Part shown: in pieces, positions 33,888 to 42,313 of the stretch | Numbering within the stretch: position 1 is the stretch's first letter | How the letters are laid out: each line of letters begins with the position of its first letter | NCBI GenBank assembly: GCA_947599925.1 | Contig: CANQFT010000006.1 | Location: 1 to 64,000, forward strand | Reading direction: 5' to 3' | Length of the DNA stretch: 64,000 bases | Source: an uncultured Oscillospiraceae bacterium | GTDB lineage: Bacteria; Bacillota; Clostridia; Oscillospirales; Oscillospiraceae | Position numbers and translations under genes: made by a program | The notes under the pieces: generated by a model | What the model saw: the letters and a program-made list of their open reading frames with translations, nothing else | Database searches by the model: none | Told to the model about the DNA's origin: nothing

Positions 33888-36185
33888 GTGAGCAAGACGC
33901 CCAAGGGCCCGGAGGGGCCCGATCTGGAGGAGATCCTGAACGAGTTCGCGCCCCTGGACGGGCCCGCGCCGGAGGAGGCCAAGGCGCCGGAAAAGACGGA
34001 GGGGCCTGTTGTATCGGAAGTCCCGGAGGGGCCTGTCGCGCCGGAGGCGTCGGAGCCGGAAGCGCCCGACGGACCGGAGGAGCGGGGAGAGACGGTGGAG
34101 GAGCCCACCCTGCGGCTCTTTGACCGGGCGGGCAAGCTGGTGAAGGAGCGGCCGCTGGACACCGCCCGCGACAGGGCGGAGACCCCGCCGGAGGGCGGGG
34201 TCGCGGAGACGGAGGACGGGCCCCAGGACGACCAGGGCGGGGACCTGCCGCCGGAGACGCCGGACCGGGAGAAAAAAACGCCCTGGTGGAAGCGGAAAAG
34301 CCAGCCGGTCCACCTCAGCGAGAAGGTCATCCAACTGCCGGAGGAGGACGGCTCCCTCACCGGGCGCATCGGCCGCCTCATTGAAAAGGGGGACCGCTAC
34401 GCCCAGGGGATGTTCGCCGGGGACGCGCCGGAGGACCCGGAACAGGCCCAGCGGGAGCGGTTGCTGCCCGGCGTGGACTGGGAGCGGGAGCCCACCCATG
34501 TGCCGCCGCGGAGACGCCGCCGTATGCTCCGCCGGCCCCAGCCCGACCTGCCGCCGGGCAAGCTGGCCGCGCGGTACAAAAAGGGGCTGGGATTTCTCCA
34601 CACCCGTTGTTTTCTGTCGGCCCTGTGGCTGCTGCCCCAGCTCTATCTGATGCTCTTTTCCAGCCTGGGCCTGCCCATGTTCCCTCTGCTGGCGGAGGAC
34701 CGGACGCTGTGTCTGCAGGCGTCGGCCCTGGCCATGGGGGTCAGCGGTCTGCTGGCCCTGGACGTGCTGGCCCACGGGATCCTCTGCCTGGCCCGGCTGC
34801 GGCTGGAGAGTGAGACGCTGGTCCTCTTCGCCCTGGTCGCCGCCGCCGGGGACGCGCTGACCATGCCGGTCCTGGGAGACCGGGACGGGGCCATGCCCTA
34901 CTGCGCCATCGTGTCTATGACGCTGTTTTTCGCTTTGTGGGGGCGGCTTTTGAAGCGGCGGGGCCTGTGGCACGCCTGCAAGACCGCCGCCTCCGCCGCC
35001 GAGCCGTATCTGGTGACGCTGGACGAGCGGATGTGGGACGGCAGGGACGCCTTTGTGAAGTGGTCGGGCCGGGCCGAGGGCTACGGCAGCCAGGTCCAGG
35101 AGACCGAGGGGGTACAGCGGACCTACCACATCGCCGCGCCGGTGATCTTGCTGGGCTCGGCGCTGCTGGCCCTGATCGCCTCGGTGGGCCGGGCCCATCC
35201 GGAGACCTTCTTCTGGTGTCTGTCGGCCTGTCTGACCGCCGGGTGCGGCTTCACCGCGTTTTTGAGCTTTTCCCTGCCCTACGCCACCCTCTCCCAGCGG
35301 CTGAGCAAGATCGGCGCCGCGCTGGGCGGTTGGGACGGTCTGCGCTGGCGGGGCCGGGGCCAGGGCGTGGTGCTGACTGACACCGACCTCTTTCCGCCGG
35401 GCAGCGTGACCCTCAACGGCATCAAACTCACGGGGAACGTCTCCCTGGAAAACGCCGTGGCCTATACCGCCACGCTGATCCAAAAGACCGGCAGCGGCAT
35501 GGAAAAGCCCTTTGCCGATCTGCTGAAGACCAAGGGCGGGCTCTACCGCCGGGTAGACCGCGTGGTGTTCCACGAAGGGGGCGTCACCGGGGAGATCGGC
35601 GGCCAGCACGTGGCGGTGGGCTCCGGGGCGTTCATGGAGCTGATGCGGGTGCCTGTGGCCCCGGGGCTCAGGGTGAAGGGCGCGGTGTTTTGCGCCGTGG
35701 ACGGCTACCTCTGCGCCATCTTCGTGTTGCACTACGCCCTCCACACCTCCATCCGTCCCGCCCTGCACACCCTCATCTCCAACGGCCTGGACCCCATCCT
35801 GGCCACAAGGGACCTTCTGATCGTCCCCCATATGCTCCACCAGCGCTTCAAACTCCCCGCCCACCGCATGGAGTTCCCCAGCCTGGACCGCCGCCGGGAG
35901 CTCTCCTCCAAGCGGCAGGAACACGAGGAGAACCTCTCCGCCGTCCTCTGCCGGGAAGGTCTGGGGCCCTATGCCGACGCGGTGGTGGGCTCGCGGCGGC
36001 TGCTGGGCGCGGTGCGCGCGGGGCTGTTTTTTGACCTGCTGGGCGCGGCGGTGGGGCTGGCCCTGTCCTTCTACCTCTGCTTGATCCAGGCCTTCGCCTC
36101 GCTGTCGGCGGGGGCGCTGTTGGTCTTTTTGCTGTTGTGGCTGGTGCCCTCGGCGCTGGTGGCCAACTGGGTCAACCGGTATTGA
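33888..36185 (+). CDS. Degenerate P-type-ATPase-like membrane protein
   Basis: 765 residues. Residues 1-170 are low-complexity, acidic and Pro/Glu rich. Hydrophobic helices follow at about 235-260, 270-300, 305-325, 335-355, 420-440, 445-475 and two near the C-terminus (710-760). The order of helices and the segment LPYATLSQRLSKIGAALGGW then GVVLTDTDLFPPGSVTLNG lie where heavy-metal P-type ATPases have CPCALGLATP and the DKTGTLT phosphorylation motif. Here both motifs are lost and the soluble domain is short. It is probably a non-pumping relative with a structural or regulatory role; the family call is inference. The GTG start at 33888 follows GAGGGGG, coupled to rlmB. Confidence 0.6.
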   Translation: MSKTPKGPEGPDLEEILNEFAPLDGPAPEEAKAPEKTEGPVVSEVPEGPVAPEASEPEAPDGPEERGETVEEPTLRLFDRAGKLVKERPLDTARDRAETPPEGGVAETEDGPQDDQGGDLPPETPDREKKTPWWKRKSQPVHLSEKVIQLPEEDGSLTGRIGRLIEKGDRYAQGMFAGDAPEDPEQAQRERLLPGVDWEREPTHVPPRRRRRMLRRPQPDLPPGKLAARYKKGLGFLHTRCFLSALWLLPQLYLMLFSSLGLPMFPLLAEDRTLCLQASALAMGVSGLLALDVLAHGILCLARLRLESETLVLFALVAAAGDALTMPVLGDRDGAMPYCAIVSMTLFFALWGRLLKRRGLWHACKTAASAAEPYLVTLDERMWDGRDAFVKWSGRAEGYGSQVQETEGVQRTYHIAAPVILLGSALLALIASVGRAHPETFFWCLSACLTAGCGFTAFLSFSLPYATLSQRLSKIGAALGGWDGLRWRGRGQGVVLTDTDLFPPGSVTLNGIKLTGNVSLENAVAYTATLIQKTGSGMEKPFADLLKTKGGLYRRVDRVVFHEGGVTGEIGGQHVAVGSGAFMELMRVPVAPGLRVKGAVFCAVDGYLCAIFVLHYALHTSIRPALHTLISNGLDPILATRDLLIVPHMLHQRFKLPAHRMEFPSLDRRRELSSKRQEHEENLSAVLCREGLGPYADAVVGSRRLLGAVRAGLFFDLLGAAVGLALSFYLCLIQAFASLSAGALLVFLLLWLVPSALVANWVNRY

Positions 36186-36207
36186 CCCGCCAGGCGGCGC
36201 TTTTGTC

Positions 36208-36236
36208 TTGACGAGGCGGCTTTTTTGCCGTACAAT
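36208..36236 (+). promoter_or_regulatory. Promoter of proS
   Basis: TTGACG (36208-36213), 17-bp spacer, TACAAT (36231-36236), 35 bases before the start codon. The leader is too short for a T-box. Confidence 0.85.
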
Positions 36237-36270
36237 AACCCCACGGCTGTAAAATTTGAGGTGAATTTCA

Positions 36271-37710
36271 ATGGCAGACAACAAGAAAATGGTGGAGCAG
36301 ATCACCGACATGGAGCAGGACTTCGCCCAGTGGTACACCGACGTGTGTACCAAGGCGGACCTCATCGGCTATACCAGCGTCAAGGGGATGTTCATCCTCC
36401 GGCCCTATGGCTACGCCATCTGGGAGAATATCCAGCGGGAGATGGACGCCCGCTTCAAGGCCACCGGCCACACCAACGTGGCCATGCCCCTGCTGATCCC
36501 TGAGAGCCTGCTGCAGAAGGAGAAGGACCACGTGGAGGGCTTTGCCCCGGAGTGCGCCTGGGTCACCATGGGGGGCAGCGAGAAGCTGGACGAGCGGCTG
36601 TGTGTCCGCCCCACCAGCGAGACCCTGTTCTGCGAGCACTGGAGCCAGATCGTCCACTCCTGGCGGGACCTGCCCCTGCTCTATAATCAGTGGTGCTCGG
36701 TCCTGCGCTGGGAAAAGACCACCCGGCCCTTCCTGCGCCACAGGGAGTTTCTCTGGCAGGAGGGCCACACCCTCCACGCCACCGCCCAAGAGGCCATCGA
36801 GGAGACCGAGCGGATGCTGAACGTCTACGCCGACGTCTGCGAGAACATCCTGGCCATGCCGGTGGTGAAAGGGATCAAGACCGACAAGGAGAAGTTCGCC
36901 GGCGCGGAGCGGACCTACACCATCGAGTGCATGATGCACGACCGCAAGGCCCTCCAAAACGGCACCAGCCACTACTTTGGCGACGGCTTCGCCAAGGCGT
37001 TCGGCATCACCTTTACCGACAAGGACAACGTCCAAAAGACCCCCTTTGAGACCTCCTGGGGCTTCACCACCCGCACCATCGGCGGCGTGATCATGACCCA
37101 CGGGGACAACAGCGGCCTGGTCCTGCCGCCCAAGGTGGCCCCCATCCAGGTCGTGGTCATCCCCGTGGCCGGTCACAAGCCCGGCGTCATGGAGGCCAAC
37201 CAGGCTGTGGTGGACGCTCTGACCGCCGCCGGTTTTCGGGTGAAGATGGACGCCAGCGACAAGGCCCCGGGCTGGAAGTTCGCCGAGTATGAGATGAAAG
37301 GCGTTCCCCTGCGGCTGGAGCTGGGCCCCAAGGACATGGAGAAAAACCAGTGCGTTCTGGTCCGCCGGGACAACGGCGAGGAGAGCTTTGTCTCCCTGGA
37401 CGGCATCGAAAAGACCGTGGCGGACACGCTCCAGGCCGTACACGACGGCCTCTTCGCCAAGGCCAAGCGCAACCTGGACGAGCACTGCTACCCCGCTTTC
37501 TCTCTGGAGGAGGCCAAGGCGCTCCAGCTGGAGCGGGGCGGCTTTATCAAGACCATGTGGTGCGGCGATGCGGACTGCGAGGAGCGCATGAAAGCGGAGG
37601 CCGGTATGTCCTCCCGCTGTATCCCCTTTGACCAGGAGCATCTTGCCGACGTCTGTCCCATCTGCGGCAAGCCGGCCAAGCACATGGTATACTGGGGCGT
37701 GGCCTACTAA
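36271..37710 (+). CDS. proS: Prolyl-tRNA synthetase, archaeal/eukaryotic (type 3) form
   Basis: 479 residues, shorter than the bacterial ProS with editing insertion (about 570). Class II motif 2 is in [27 protein letters not shown] sequence (residues about 148-170) and motif 3 in [27 protein letters not shown]. An anticodon-binding domain follows, then a C-terminal zinc-type domain ending in the typical Tyr (GVAY) with CGDADCEE and CPICGK. This form is common in Clostridia and Bacteroidetes. Start behind GAGGTGAATTTC. Confidence 0.96.
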   Translation: MADNKKMVEQITDMEQDFAQWYTDVCTKADLIGYTSVKGMFILRPYGYAIWENIQREMDARFKATGHTNVAMPLLIPESLLQKEKDHVEGFAPECAWVTMGGSEKLDERLCVRPTSETLFCEHWSQIVHSWRDLPLLYNQWCSVLRWEKTTRPFLRHREFLWQEGHTLHATAQEAIEETERMLNVYADVCENILAMPVVKGIKTDKEKFAGAERTYTIECMMHDRKALQNGTSHYFGDGFAKAFGITFTDKDNVQKTPFETSWGFTTRTIGGVIMTHGDNSGLVLPPKVAPIQVVVIPVAGHKPGVMEANQAVVDALTAAGFRVKMDASDKAPGWKFAEYEMKGVPLRLELGPKDMEKNQCVLVRRDNGEESFVSLDGIEKTVADTLQAVHDGLFAKAKRNLDEHCYPAFSLEEAKALQLERGGFIKTMWCGDADCEERMKAEAGMSSRCIPFDQEHLADVCPICGKPAKHMVYWGVAY

Positions 37711-37736
37711 AATTTTTATATAGGGGGCAAAAAAAC

Positions 37737-37961
37737 ATGGACATCAAGGCCAAGATCGACGAGCTGGTGAACAAGGTCACCAAGGACCCGGAGGTGAAGG
37801 ACCTCTTTGCCAAGGACCCGGTGAAGGCGGTGGAGAAGGTCGTCGGCGTGGATCTGCCCGATGAGCAGGTCAAGGGCATCATCGACGGGGTCAAGGCCAA
37901 GCTGGTGGGCGACCAGGCCGCCGACGTGCTGGGCAAGGTCAAGGGACTGTTTGGCAAGTAA
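37737..37961 (+). CDS. Small helical protein of unknown function
   Basis: 74 residues, highly charged (Lys/Asp/Val rich), predicted all-helical, no membrane segment, cysteine or signal. The pattern KVTKDPEVKDLFAKDPVKAVEKVVGVDLPDEQV has a faint resemblance to Nif11-type leader peptides, but no precursor core or maturation enzyme is nearby, so I do not assign it. It starts 26 bases after proS behind TAGGGGGC and is followed by a strong terminator, so it is likely to be well expressed with proS or from a processed message. Confidence 0.75.
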   Translation: MDIKAKIDELVNKVTKDPEVKDLFAKDPVKAVEKVVGVDLPDEQVKGIIDGVKAKLVGDQAADVLGKVKGLFGK

Positions 37962-37972
37962 GACCCTGAAAA

Positions 37973-38009
37973 AAAGACCGCTTTCCGAATCGCCGGAAAG
38001 CGGTCTTTT
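37973..38009 (+). terminator. Intrinsic terminator after the proS unit
   Basis: A 12-bp perfect stem GACCGCTTTCCG/CGGAAAGCGGTC (37976-37987, 37994-38005), with A-run before and TTTT after. The right arm CGGAAAGCGGTCTTT is repeated at 38093-38107, beside the pncB stop, so a second alternative fold is possible. Confidence 0.9.
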
Positions 38010-38061
38010 CAGTTTACCCAAAAGCCTCGCGGAGTTTCGCGCCGCAGGGTGCGAAAGACTG

Positions 38062-38090
38062 TCAAAGAAGCGGCCTCGCCGCTTCTTTGA
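38062..38090. repeat. Palindromic intergenic repeat, copy 1
   Basis: A 13-bp perfect stem TCAAAGAAGCGGC, loop CTC, in the convergent gap between the 74-residue gene and pncB. Related elements lie at 44620-44668, 56761-56792 and 62873-62905, sharing the core GAAGCGGCnnnGCCGCTTC. Confidence 0.8.
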
Positions 38091-38108
38091 TCGGAAAGCG
38101 GTCTTTGT

Positions 38109-39554
38109 TTATCCCTTGTGGCCCTGTTTTTTGAGCAGGTCCTGCTTGATCTGCCAGAGCTTTGGAGAGAGGTCCACGTAGTAGTTGTGGGGGTTTTCGA
38201 AGCGCTTGACCTCGTCCCAGAGGGTGGCCACCTGCTGGGCGCAGTAGGCCCTGGCCTCCTCCAGCGTGGGGGTCTGATAGACCAGCCGGCCGCCTTGAAA
38301 GACGGGGCGGAGCAGGGGCACGGCCTTGTAGCGGGTGAGGGTCTGGCTCTTCCAGGTGGCCTGGGGGTCAAAGAGCTCCAGCGGGCCCTCCACCACCTCG
38401 TCGTAGACGGCGATGTAGTCGGCGAAGGCCATGCCGCTGTCCGGCTCGAAGAGGCGGTAGACCTTTTTGAAGTGGGGCGTGGTGATCTTGGCGGGGTTTT
38501 CGCTGACCTTGATCTTGGGGATGACGGCGCCGCTGTCGTCCTCGATGGCCACCAGCTTGTAGACCCCGCCGAAGACGGGCTGGGATTTGGAGGTGATCAG
38601 CCGCTCGCCCACGCCGAAGGCGTCGATCTGGGCGCCCTGCTGGATGAGGTCCCGGATGATGTACTCGTCCAGGGAGTTGGAGGCCACGATCTTGCACTCC
38701 GTCCAGCCCGCCGCGTCCAGCATTTTCCGGGCCTTTTGGGAGAGATAGGTCAAATCGCCTGAGTCGATGCGGATGGCGCAGCTGCGGATGCCCTGGGGCT
38801 TCAGAACGGCATCAAAGGCGCGGATGGCGTTGGGGATGCCGGATTTCAGCACGTTGTAGGTGTCCACCAGCAGGGTGGTGGAGGTGGGGTAGAGCCGGCA
38901 GTAGGTCTCAAAGGCGGCGTATTCATCCGGGAACATCTGCACCCAGGAGTGGGCCATGGTGCCGGTGGCGGGGGCGCCGTAGATCTGGTCGGCCATGGCG
39001 CAGGCGGTGCCGGAGGCCCCGGCCAGATAGGCGGCCCTGGCGCCCAGGATGGCGGCGTCCGGCCCCTGGGCGCGGCGGGAGCCGAACTCGCTCACCGGCC
39101 GTCCCTGGGCGGAGCGGACGATGCGGTTGGTCTTGGTGGCGATGAGACTCTGGTGATTCAGGGTCAGCAGGATAAAGGTCTCCACAAACTGGGCCTCGAT
39201 GGCCTTGGCCCGGACGGTGAGGATGGGTTCGCCGGGGAAGATGGGCGTCCCCTCCGGCACGGCCCACAGGTCGCCGGTAAACCGAAAGGAGCGCAGGTAG
39301 TCCAAAAACGATTCCTGGAAACAGCCCTTGCTCCGCAGGTAGGCGATGTCGTCGTCGCCAAAGCGGAGGTTCTGGATGTAGTCGATGACCTGCTCCAGCC
39401 CCGCGGCGATGGCGAAGCCGCCGCCGTCGGGCACGTCCCGGAAGAACACGTCGAAGTAGCAGACCTTGTCCTTCATAGGGGTCTGGAAATAGCCGTTGCC
39501 CATGGTCAGCTCGTAGAAGTCAAAGAGCATGGTGTGGTTGTCCTGTGTCTTCAT
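38109..39554 (-). CDS. pncB: Nicotinate phosphoribosyltransferase
   Basis: A 481-residue enzyme of NAD salvage: nicotinate + PRPP + ATP to nicotinate mononucleotide. Family blocks are visible: DFYELTMGNGYF, FGSRRAQGPDAAILGARAAYLAGASGTACAMAD, TGTMAHSWVQMFPDEYAAF, LLVDTYNVLKSGIPNAIRAF, IRIDSGDLTYLS and ASNSLDEYIIRDL. AAGGAGG precedes the start. It is divergent from the sirtuin gene, whose product consumes NAD and releases nicotinamide. Confidence 0.95.
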   Translation of the reverse strand: MKTQDNHTMLFDFYELTMGNGYFQTPMKDKVCYFDVFFRDVPDGGGFAIAAGLEQVIDYIQNLRFGDDDIAYLRSKGCFQESFLDYLRSFRFTGDLWAVPEGTPIFPGEPILTVRAKAIEAQFVETFILLTLNHQSLIATKTNRIVRSAQGRPVSEFGSRRAQGPDAAILGARAAYLAGASGTACAMADQIYGAPATGTMAHSWVQMFPDEYAAFETYCRLYPTSTTLLVDTYNVLKSGIPNAIRAFDAVLKPQGIRSCAIRIDSGDLTYLSQKARKMLDAAGWTECKIVASNSLDEYIIRDLIQQGAQIDAFGVGERLITSKSQPVFGGVYKLVAIEDDSGAVIPKIKVSENPAKITTPHFKKVYRLFEPDSGMAFADYIAVYDEVVEGPLELFDPQATWKSQTLTRYKAVPLLRPVFQGGRLVYQTPTLEEARAYCAQQVATLWDEVKRFENPHNYYVDLSPKLWQIKQDLLKKQGHKG

Positions 39555-39589
39555 GGCGGCGCCTCCTTTTTTGGTCTCAGGCTGGCTCT

Positions 39590-39617
39590 ATTATACGCCA
39601 AATTCAGGAAAATGCAA
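39590..39617 (-). promoter_or_regulatory. Promoter of pncB
   Basis: On the minus strand TTGCAT (39617-39612), 16-bp spacer, perfect TATAAT (39595-39590). Its -35 box lies two bases from the -35 box of the divergent sirtuin promoter. Confidence 0.75.
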
Positions 39618-39619
39618 CC

Positions 39620-39648
39620 TTGCCTTTTCCCCGGCGGGGGAGTACAAT
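39620..39648 (+). promoter_or_regulatory. Promoter of the sirtuin gene
   Basis: TTGCCT (39620-39625), 17-bp spacer, TACAAT (39643-39648), back to back with the pncB promoter. Confidence 0.7.
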
Positions 39649-39671
39649 GGCGGGGAAAGGATGTGAGCGGG

Positions 39672-40394
39672 ATGGACGGCGTAAAGACCCTGCGGGAATG
39701 GATCGACCAGGCGGAGAACATCGTCTTTTTTGGCGGGGCGGGCTGCTCCACCGAGTCGGGCGTCCCCGACTTTCGCAGCGTGGACGGCCTCTACCACCAG
39801 CAGTACGACTACCCGCCGGAGACCATTTTGTCCCACAGCTTTTTCGTGGCCAAGACGGAGGAGTTTTACCGCTTCTACAAGGCCAAAATGCTGGCCCTGG
39901 ACGCGAGACCCAACCCGGCCCACCTGGCCCTGGCGGAGTTGGAGCGGCGGGGCAAGCTGAAGGCGGTGGTCACCCAGAACATCGACGGGCTCCACCAGGC
40001 CGCCGGGTCCAAGGCCGTCTTTGAGCTCCACGGCTCGGTCCACCGCAACCACTGCACCAAATGCGGCAAGTTCTTTGACGCCGCCTATATCAAGGCCGCC
40101 CCCGGCGTGCCCAGGTGCGACGCCTGCGGCGGGCTCATCAAGCCCGACGTGGTCCTCTACGAAGAGGGGCTGGACGACGCGGTGGTGAACGGCGCGGTCC
40201 GGGCCATCGCGGCGGCGGATCTGCTCATCATCGGCGGCACCTCCCTGGTGGTCTATCCGGCGGCGGGGTTGGTGCGGTACTACCGGGGCAGCCGCCTGGT
40301 CCTCATCAACAAGGACGCCACCCCCTATGACGACAACGCCGACCTGGTGCTCCACGCCCCCATCGGCCGGGTCTTTGCGGAGGCCGTGGGCTGA
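39672..40394 (+). CDS. cobB: NAD-dependent protein deacylase, Sir2 family
   Basis: A 240-residue class U/M-type bacterial sirtuin. Motifs: GAGCSTESGVPDFRS (NAD loop), VTQNIDGLHQAAG, LHGSVHRNHC (catalytic His), zinc cysteines CTKC and CDAC, and IIGGTSLVVYPAAGLV. It removes acyl groups from lysines using NAD. ATG 39672 follows GAAAGGA. Its divergent arrangement with pncB joins NAD use and NAD recycling. Confidence 0.93.
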   Translation: MDGVKTLREWIDQAENIVFFGGAGCSTESGVPDFRSVDGLYHQQYDYPPETILSHSFFVAKTEEFYRFYKAKMLALDARPNPAHLALAELERRGKLKAVVTQNIDGLHQAAGSKAVFELHGSVHRNHCTKCGKFFDAAYIKAAPGVPRCDACGGLIKPDVVLYEEGLDDAVVNGAVRAIAAADLLIIGGTSLVVYPAAGLVRYYRGSRLVLINKDATPYDDNADLVLHAPIGRVFAEAVG

Positions 40395-40451
40395 GGGGGT
40401 TTTCCAGGGGACGGGGACTTTGCCCGCCGACCCTTTCCGGATAAGAAAAGA

Positions 40452-40480
40452 CGCCCGCGGGCCAGGACAGCCCGCGGGCG
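40452..40480. terminator. Bidirectional terminator between sirtuin and S41-SLH genes
   Basis: An 11-bp perfect stem CGCCCGCGGGC/GCCCGCGGGCG with a 7-base loop. On the minus strand it is followed by TCTTTTCTTAT, so it mainly ends the S41-SLH gene; on the plus strand CTTTGC follows. Confidence 0.8.
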
Positions 40481-40504
40481 CTTTGCTGCGTGTACACGCG
40501 TGGG

Positions 40505-42289
40505 TCATTGGTACAAAATGGCGAGGGAGTAGAGCAGGGAGTAGAACACCTGGGCGGCCTCCCCTCTGGTGGCGAGGGCGTTGGGGTCGATGTTCTCCGG
40601 CTCGTCCCACAGGAGGTTGACGGTGCTGGCGTTGTCTCCCAGGGCACAGGAGAGGAGCCACACCGAGGGCCGGGCCCACGGCGCGTAACCGCCCAGGTCC
40701 CGCAGGTCCCAGTCCTCCTGGCTGGACTGCCGGGCCACCAGGTCCAGATCGTCGTTGAGCCGACGGCCCAGGCGCCCCATCACGGTGAAAAGCTCCTGCC
40801 GGGTCAGGGGCGCGTCCGGGACAAAGAGCCCCTGGCCCACACCCTCCATGAGCCCCTGGACGGAGACGGCGGCTACGGCGTCGGCGTACCAGGCCTGGGC
40901 GTCCACATCCGCGTAGCCCGCCGCGTTCTCCGGCACCCAGTACCGCAGGGCGTTGGCCAGCATCTGGGCCAGTTCCGCCCGTGTGAGGGTGTCCTGGGGA
41001 TGAAACAGGCCGTCGTCCCGGCCCCGGATCAGGCCGTAGGCCCGCAGGGTGTTGGCAGCCCTGTCCTGGGCGGCGTCGCCCATGGCGTCCGGAAAGCGGG
41101 TGTCGTCCACAAAGAGCTGGGCCACGTCCTGGAAGGTCTGGCGCCAATTCTCCGGGTCCTGGGCGAAGGTGAAGGCCAGATCAACCGCCAGATTTTCGGC
41201 GGCCACGGGATCTTCCACCCAGAGGTCCGGGATGACGCCCAGGGCGTCGCTCGTGTTGCCGACGGGGGAGTAGGCCCTGGCGATGGTGATCTTCAGACAG
41301 TCCCCGTCAAAGTACTGAGGGTAGTTGCTCTGGTCCAGGATGCTCTGGGCCACGCCTTTGCCGTAGGTCCGGTCCCCCACGACCACGCCGGCGTCGTAGT
41401 CCCGCAACGCGGCGGAAAAGACCTCGGAGGCGGAGGCGGAGTATCCGTCTACCAGGATGACCACCGGCTTGTCGGTGGCGGGGACGGAGCGGGAGGGGTA
41501 GGTCTCGTAAACGTAGCCGTCAGGACTTTCCGGGTCCTGGGTCCTGCCCCGGAGGGAGAGCATATTTCCCGGCCCGCAAAAGAGCCCGGCCGTGCGGGTG
41601 GCGGCCTCGGTGAGACCGCCGAGGTTGCCCCGCAGGTCGATGAGCCAGCACTGGGTCTCCGGGGCGTACCGGCCTATGATGTCGTGAAAGTGGCCCAGGG
41701 TCTCCTGGCCCCAGGTGGTACACTGGATGTAGCACACGCCGCCCTCCAGCAGTCTGCCGGTGGTGGAGGGGATGGCGACCGTCTCCCGGACCAGCGTCAC
41801 CGTGTTTCGACTGCCGTCGCGGAGGTATGTAATGACCACCTCGGAGCCCTCCTGCCCGCGGATCATGGCGATGATCTGGTCGGGCTCCATGCCCTCGACG
41901 TCCACATGGTCCACCCCCACGATGACGTCGCCGGCCTCCAGACCGCCCCTGGCCGCGGGGCCGTTTGCCAGGACCTCCTCCACCACAAAGGGGTCCTCCG
42001 CTGTCTGGGCACTGGTGACCATCCCGACGCCAACCAGCGTCTCGTCCTCCATGGTGCCCAGAAAGTCCTGGTACTCCTGGGCGGAGAGGAACTCGGTGTA
42101 GGGGTCGCCCAGGGCGTCCAACATCTGGTCCACCGTGGGCAGGTCCAGGATGCTCTGGTCCACGGGGTCAACGTAGTACAGCTCCAGAAGTTCCCCCGCC
42201 TGCTCCGCTGTCAGCGCCGAGGCGGGGGACGCCAGCAGAGCGAACAGCAGCGCGGCGGAGAGAGCGGCGCGGATATGGTTCTTTTTCAT
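40505..42289 (-). CDS. Secreted S41 (C-terminal processing) protease with SLH anchor
   Basis: 594 residues. Signal peptide 1-25 (MKKNHIRAALSAALLFALLASPASA). A tail-specific-protease N-terminal part precedes a PDZ domain at about 75-170 (GVGMVTSAQTAEDPFVVEEVLANGPAARGG). The S41 domain at about 180-350 has the catalytic serine in GYSASASEVFSAAL and the lysine in YGKGVAQS. Three SLH-like repeats from about 380 to the end (RDDGLFHPQDTLTRAELAQML, YADVDAQAWYADAV, and a degenerate third) would tie it to the cell wall. It lies 24 bases behind the pyrophosphatase gene and shares its transcript. Confidence 0.9.
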   Translation of the reverse strand: MKKNHIRAALSAALLFALLASPASALTAEQAGELLELYYVDPVDQSILDLPTVDQMLDALGDPYTEFLSAQEYQDFLGTMEDETLVGVGMVTSAQTAEDPFVVEEVLANGPAARGGLEAGDVIVGVDHVDVEGMEPDQIIAMIRGQEGSEVVITYLRDGSRNTVTLVRETVAIPSTTGRLLEGGVCYIQCTTWGQETLGHFHDIIGRYAPETQCWLIDLRGNLGGLTEAATRTAGLFCGPGNMLSLRGRTQDPESPDGYVYETYPSRSVPATDKPVVILVDGYSASASEVFSAALRDYDAGVVVGDRTYGKGVAQSILDQSNYPQYFDGDCLKITIARAYSPVGNTSDALGVIPDLWVEDPVAAENLAVDLAFTFAQDPENWRQTFQDVAQLFVDDTRFPDAMGDAAQDRAANTLRAYGLIRGRDDGLFHPQDTLTRAELAQMLANALRYWVPENAAGYADVDAQAWYADAVAAVSVQGLMEGVGQGLFVPDAPLTRQELFTVMGRLGRRLNDDLDLVARQSSQEDWDLRDLGGYAPWARPSVWLLSCALGDNASTVNLLWDEPENIDPNALATRGEAAQVFYSLLYSLAILYQ

Positions 42290-42313
42290 AGTCAGACCTC
42301 CAAACTCTCAGGG

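Noticed and set aside
36237..36270. T-box leader for proS
   Set aside because: The leader from the mapped promoter is only about 30 bases, far too short for a T-box.
33840..36365. An 841-residue minus-strand frame opposite the P-type-ATPase-like gene
   Set aside because: A Gln/Arg/His-rich product typical of shadow frames; the plus-strand gene has membrane helices and is coupled to rlmB.
38062..38090. CRISPR repeat or transposon end
   Set aside because: The related palindromes are kilobases apart, have no spacers and no adjacent transposase or cas genes.
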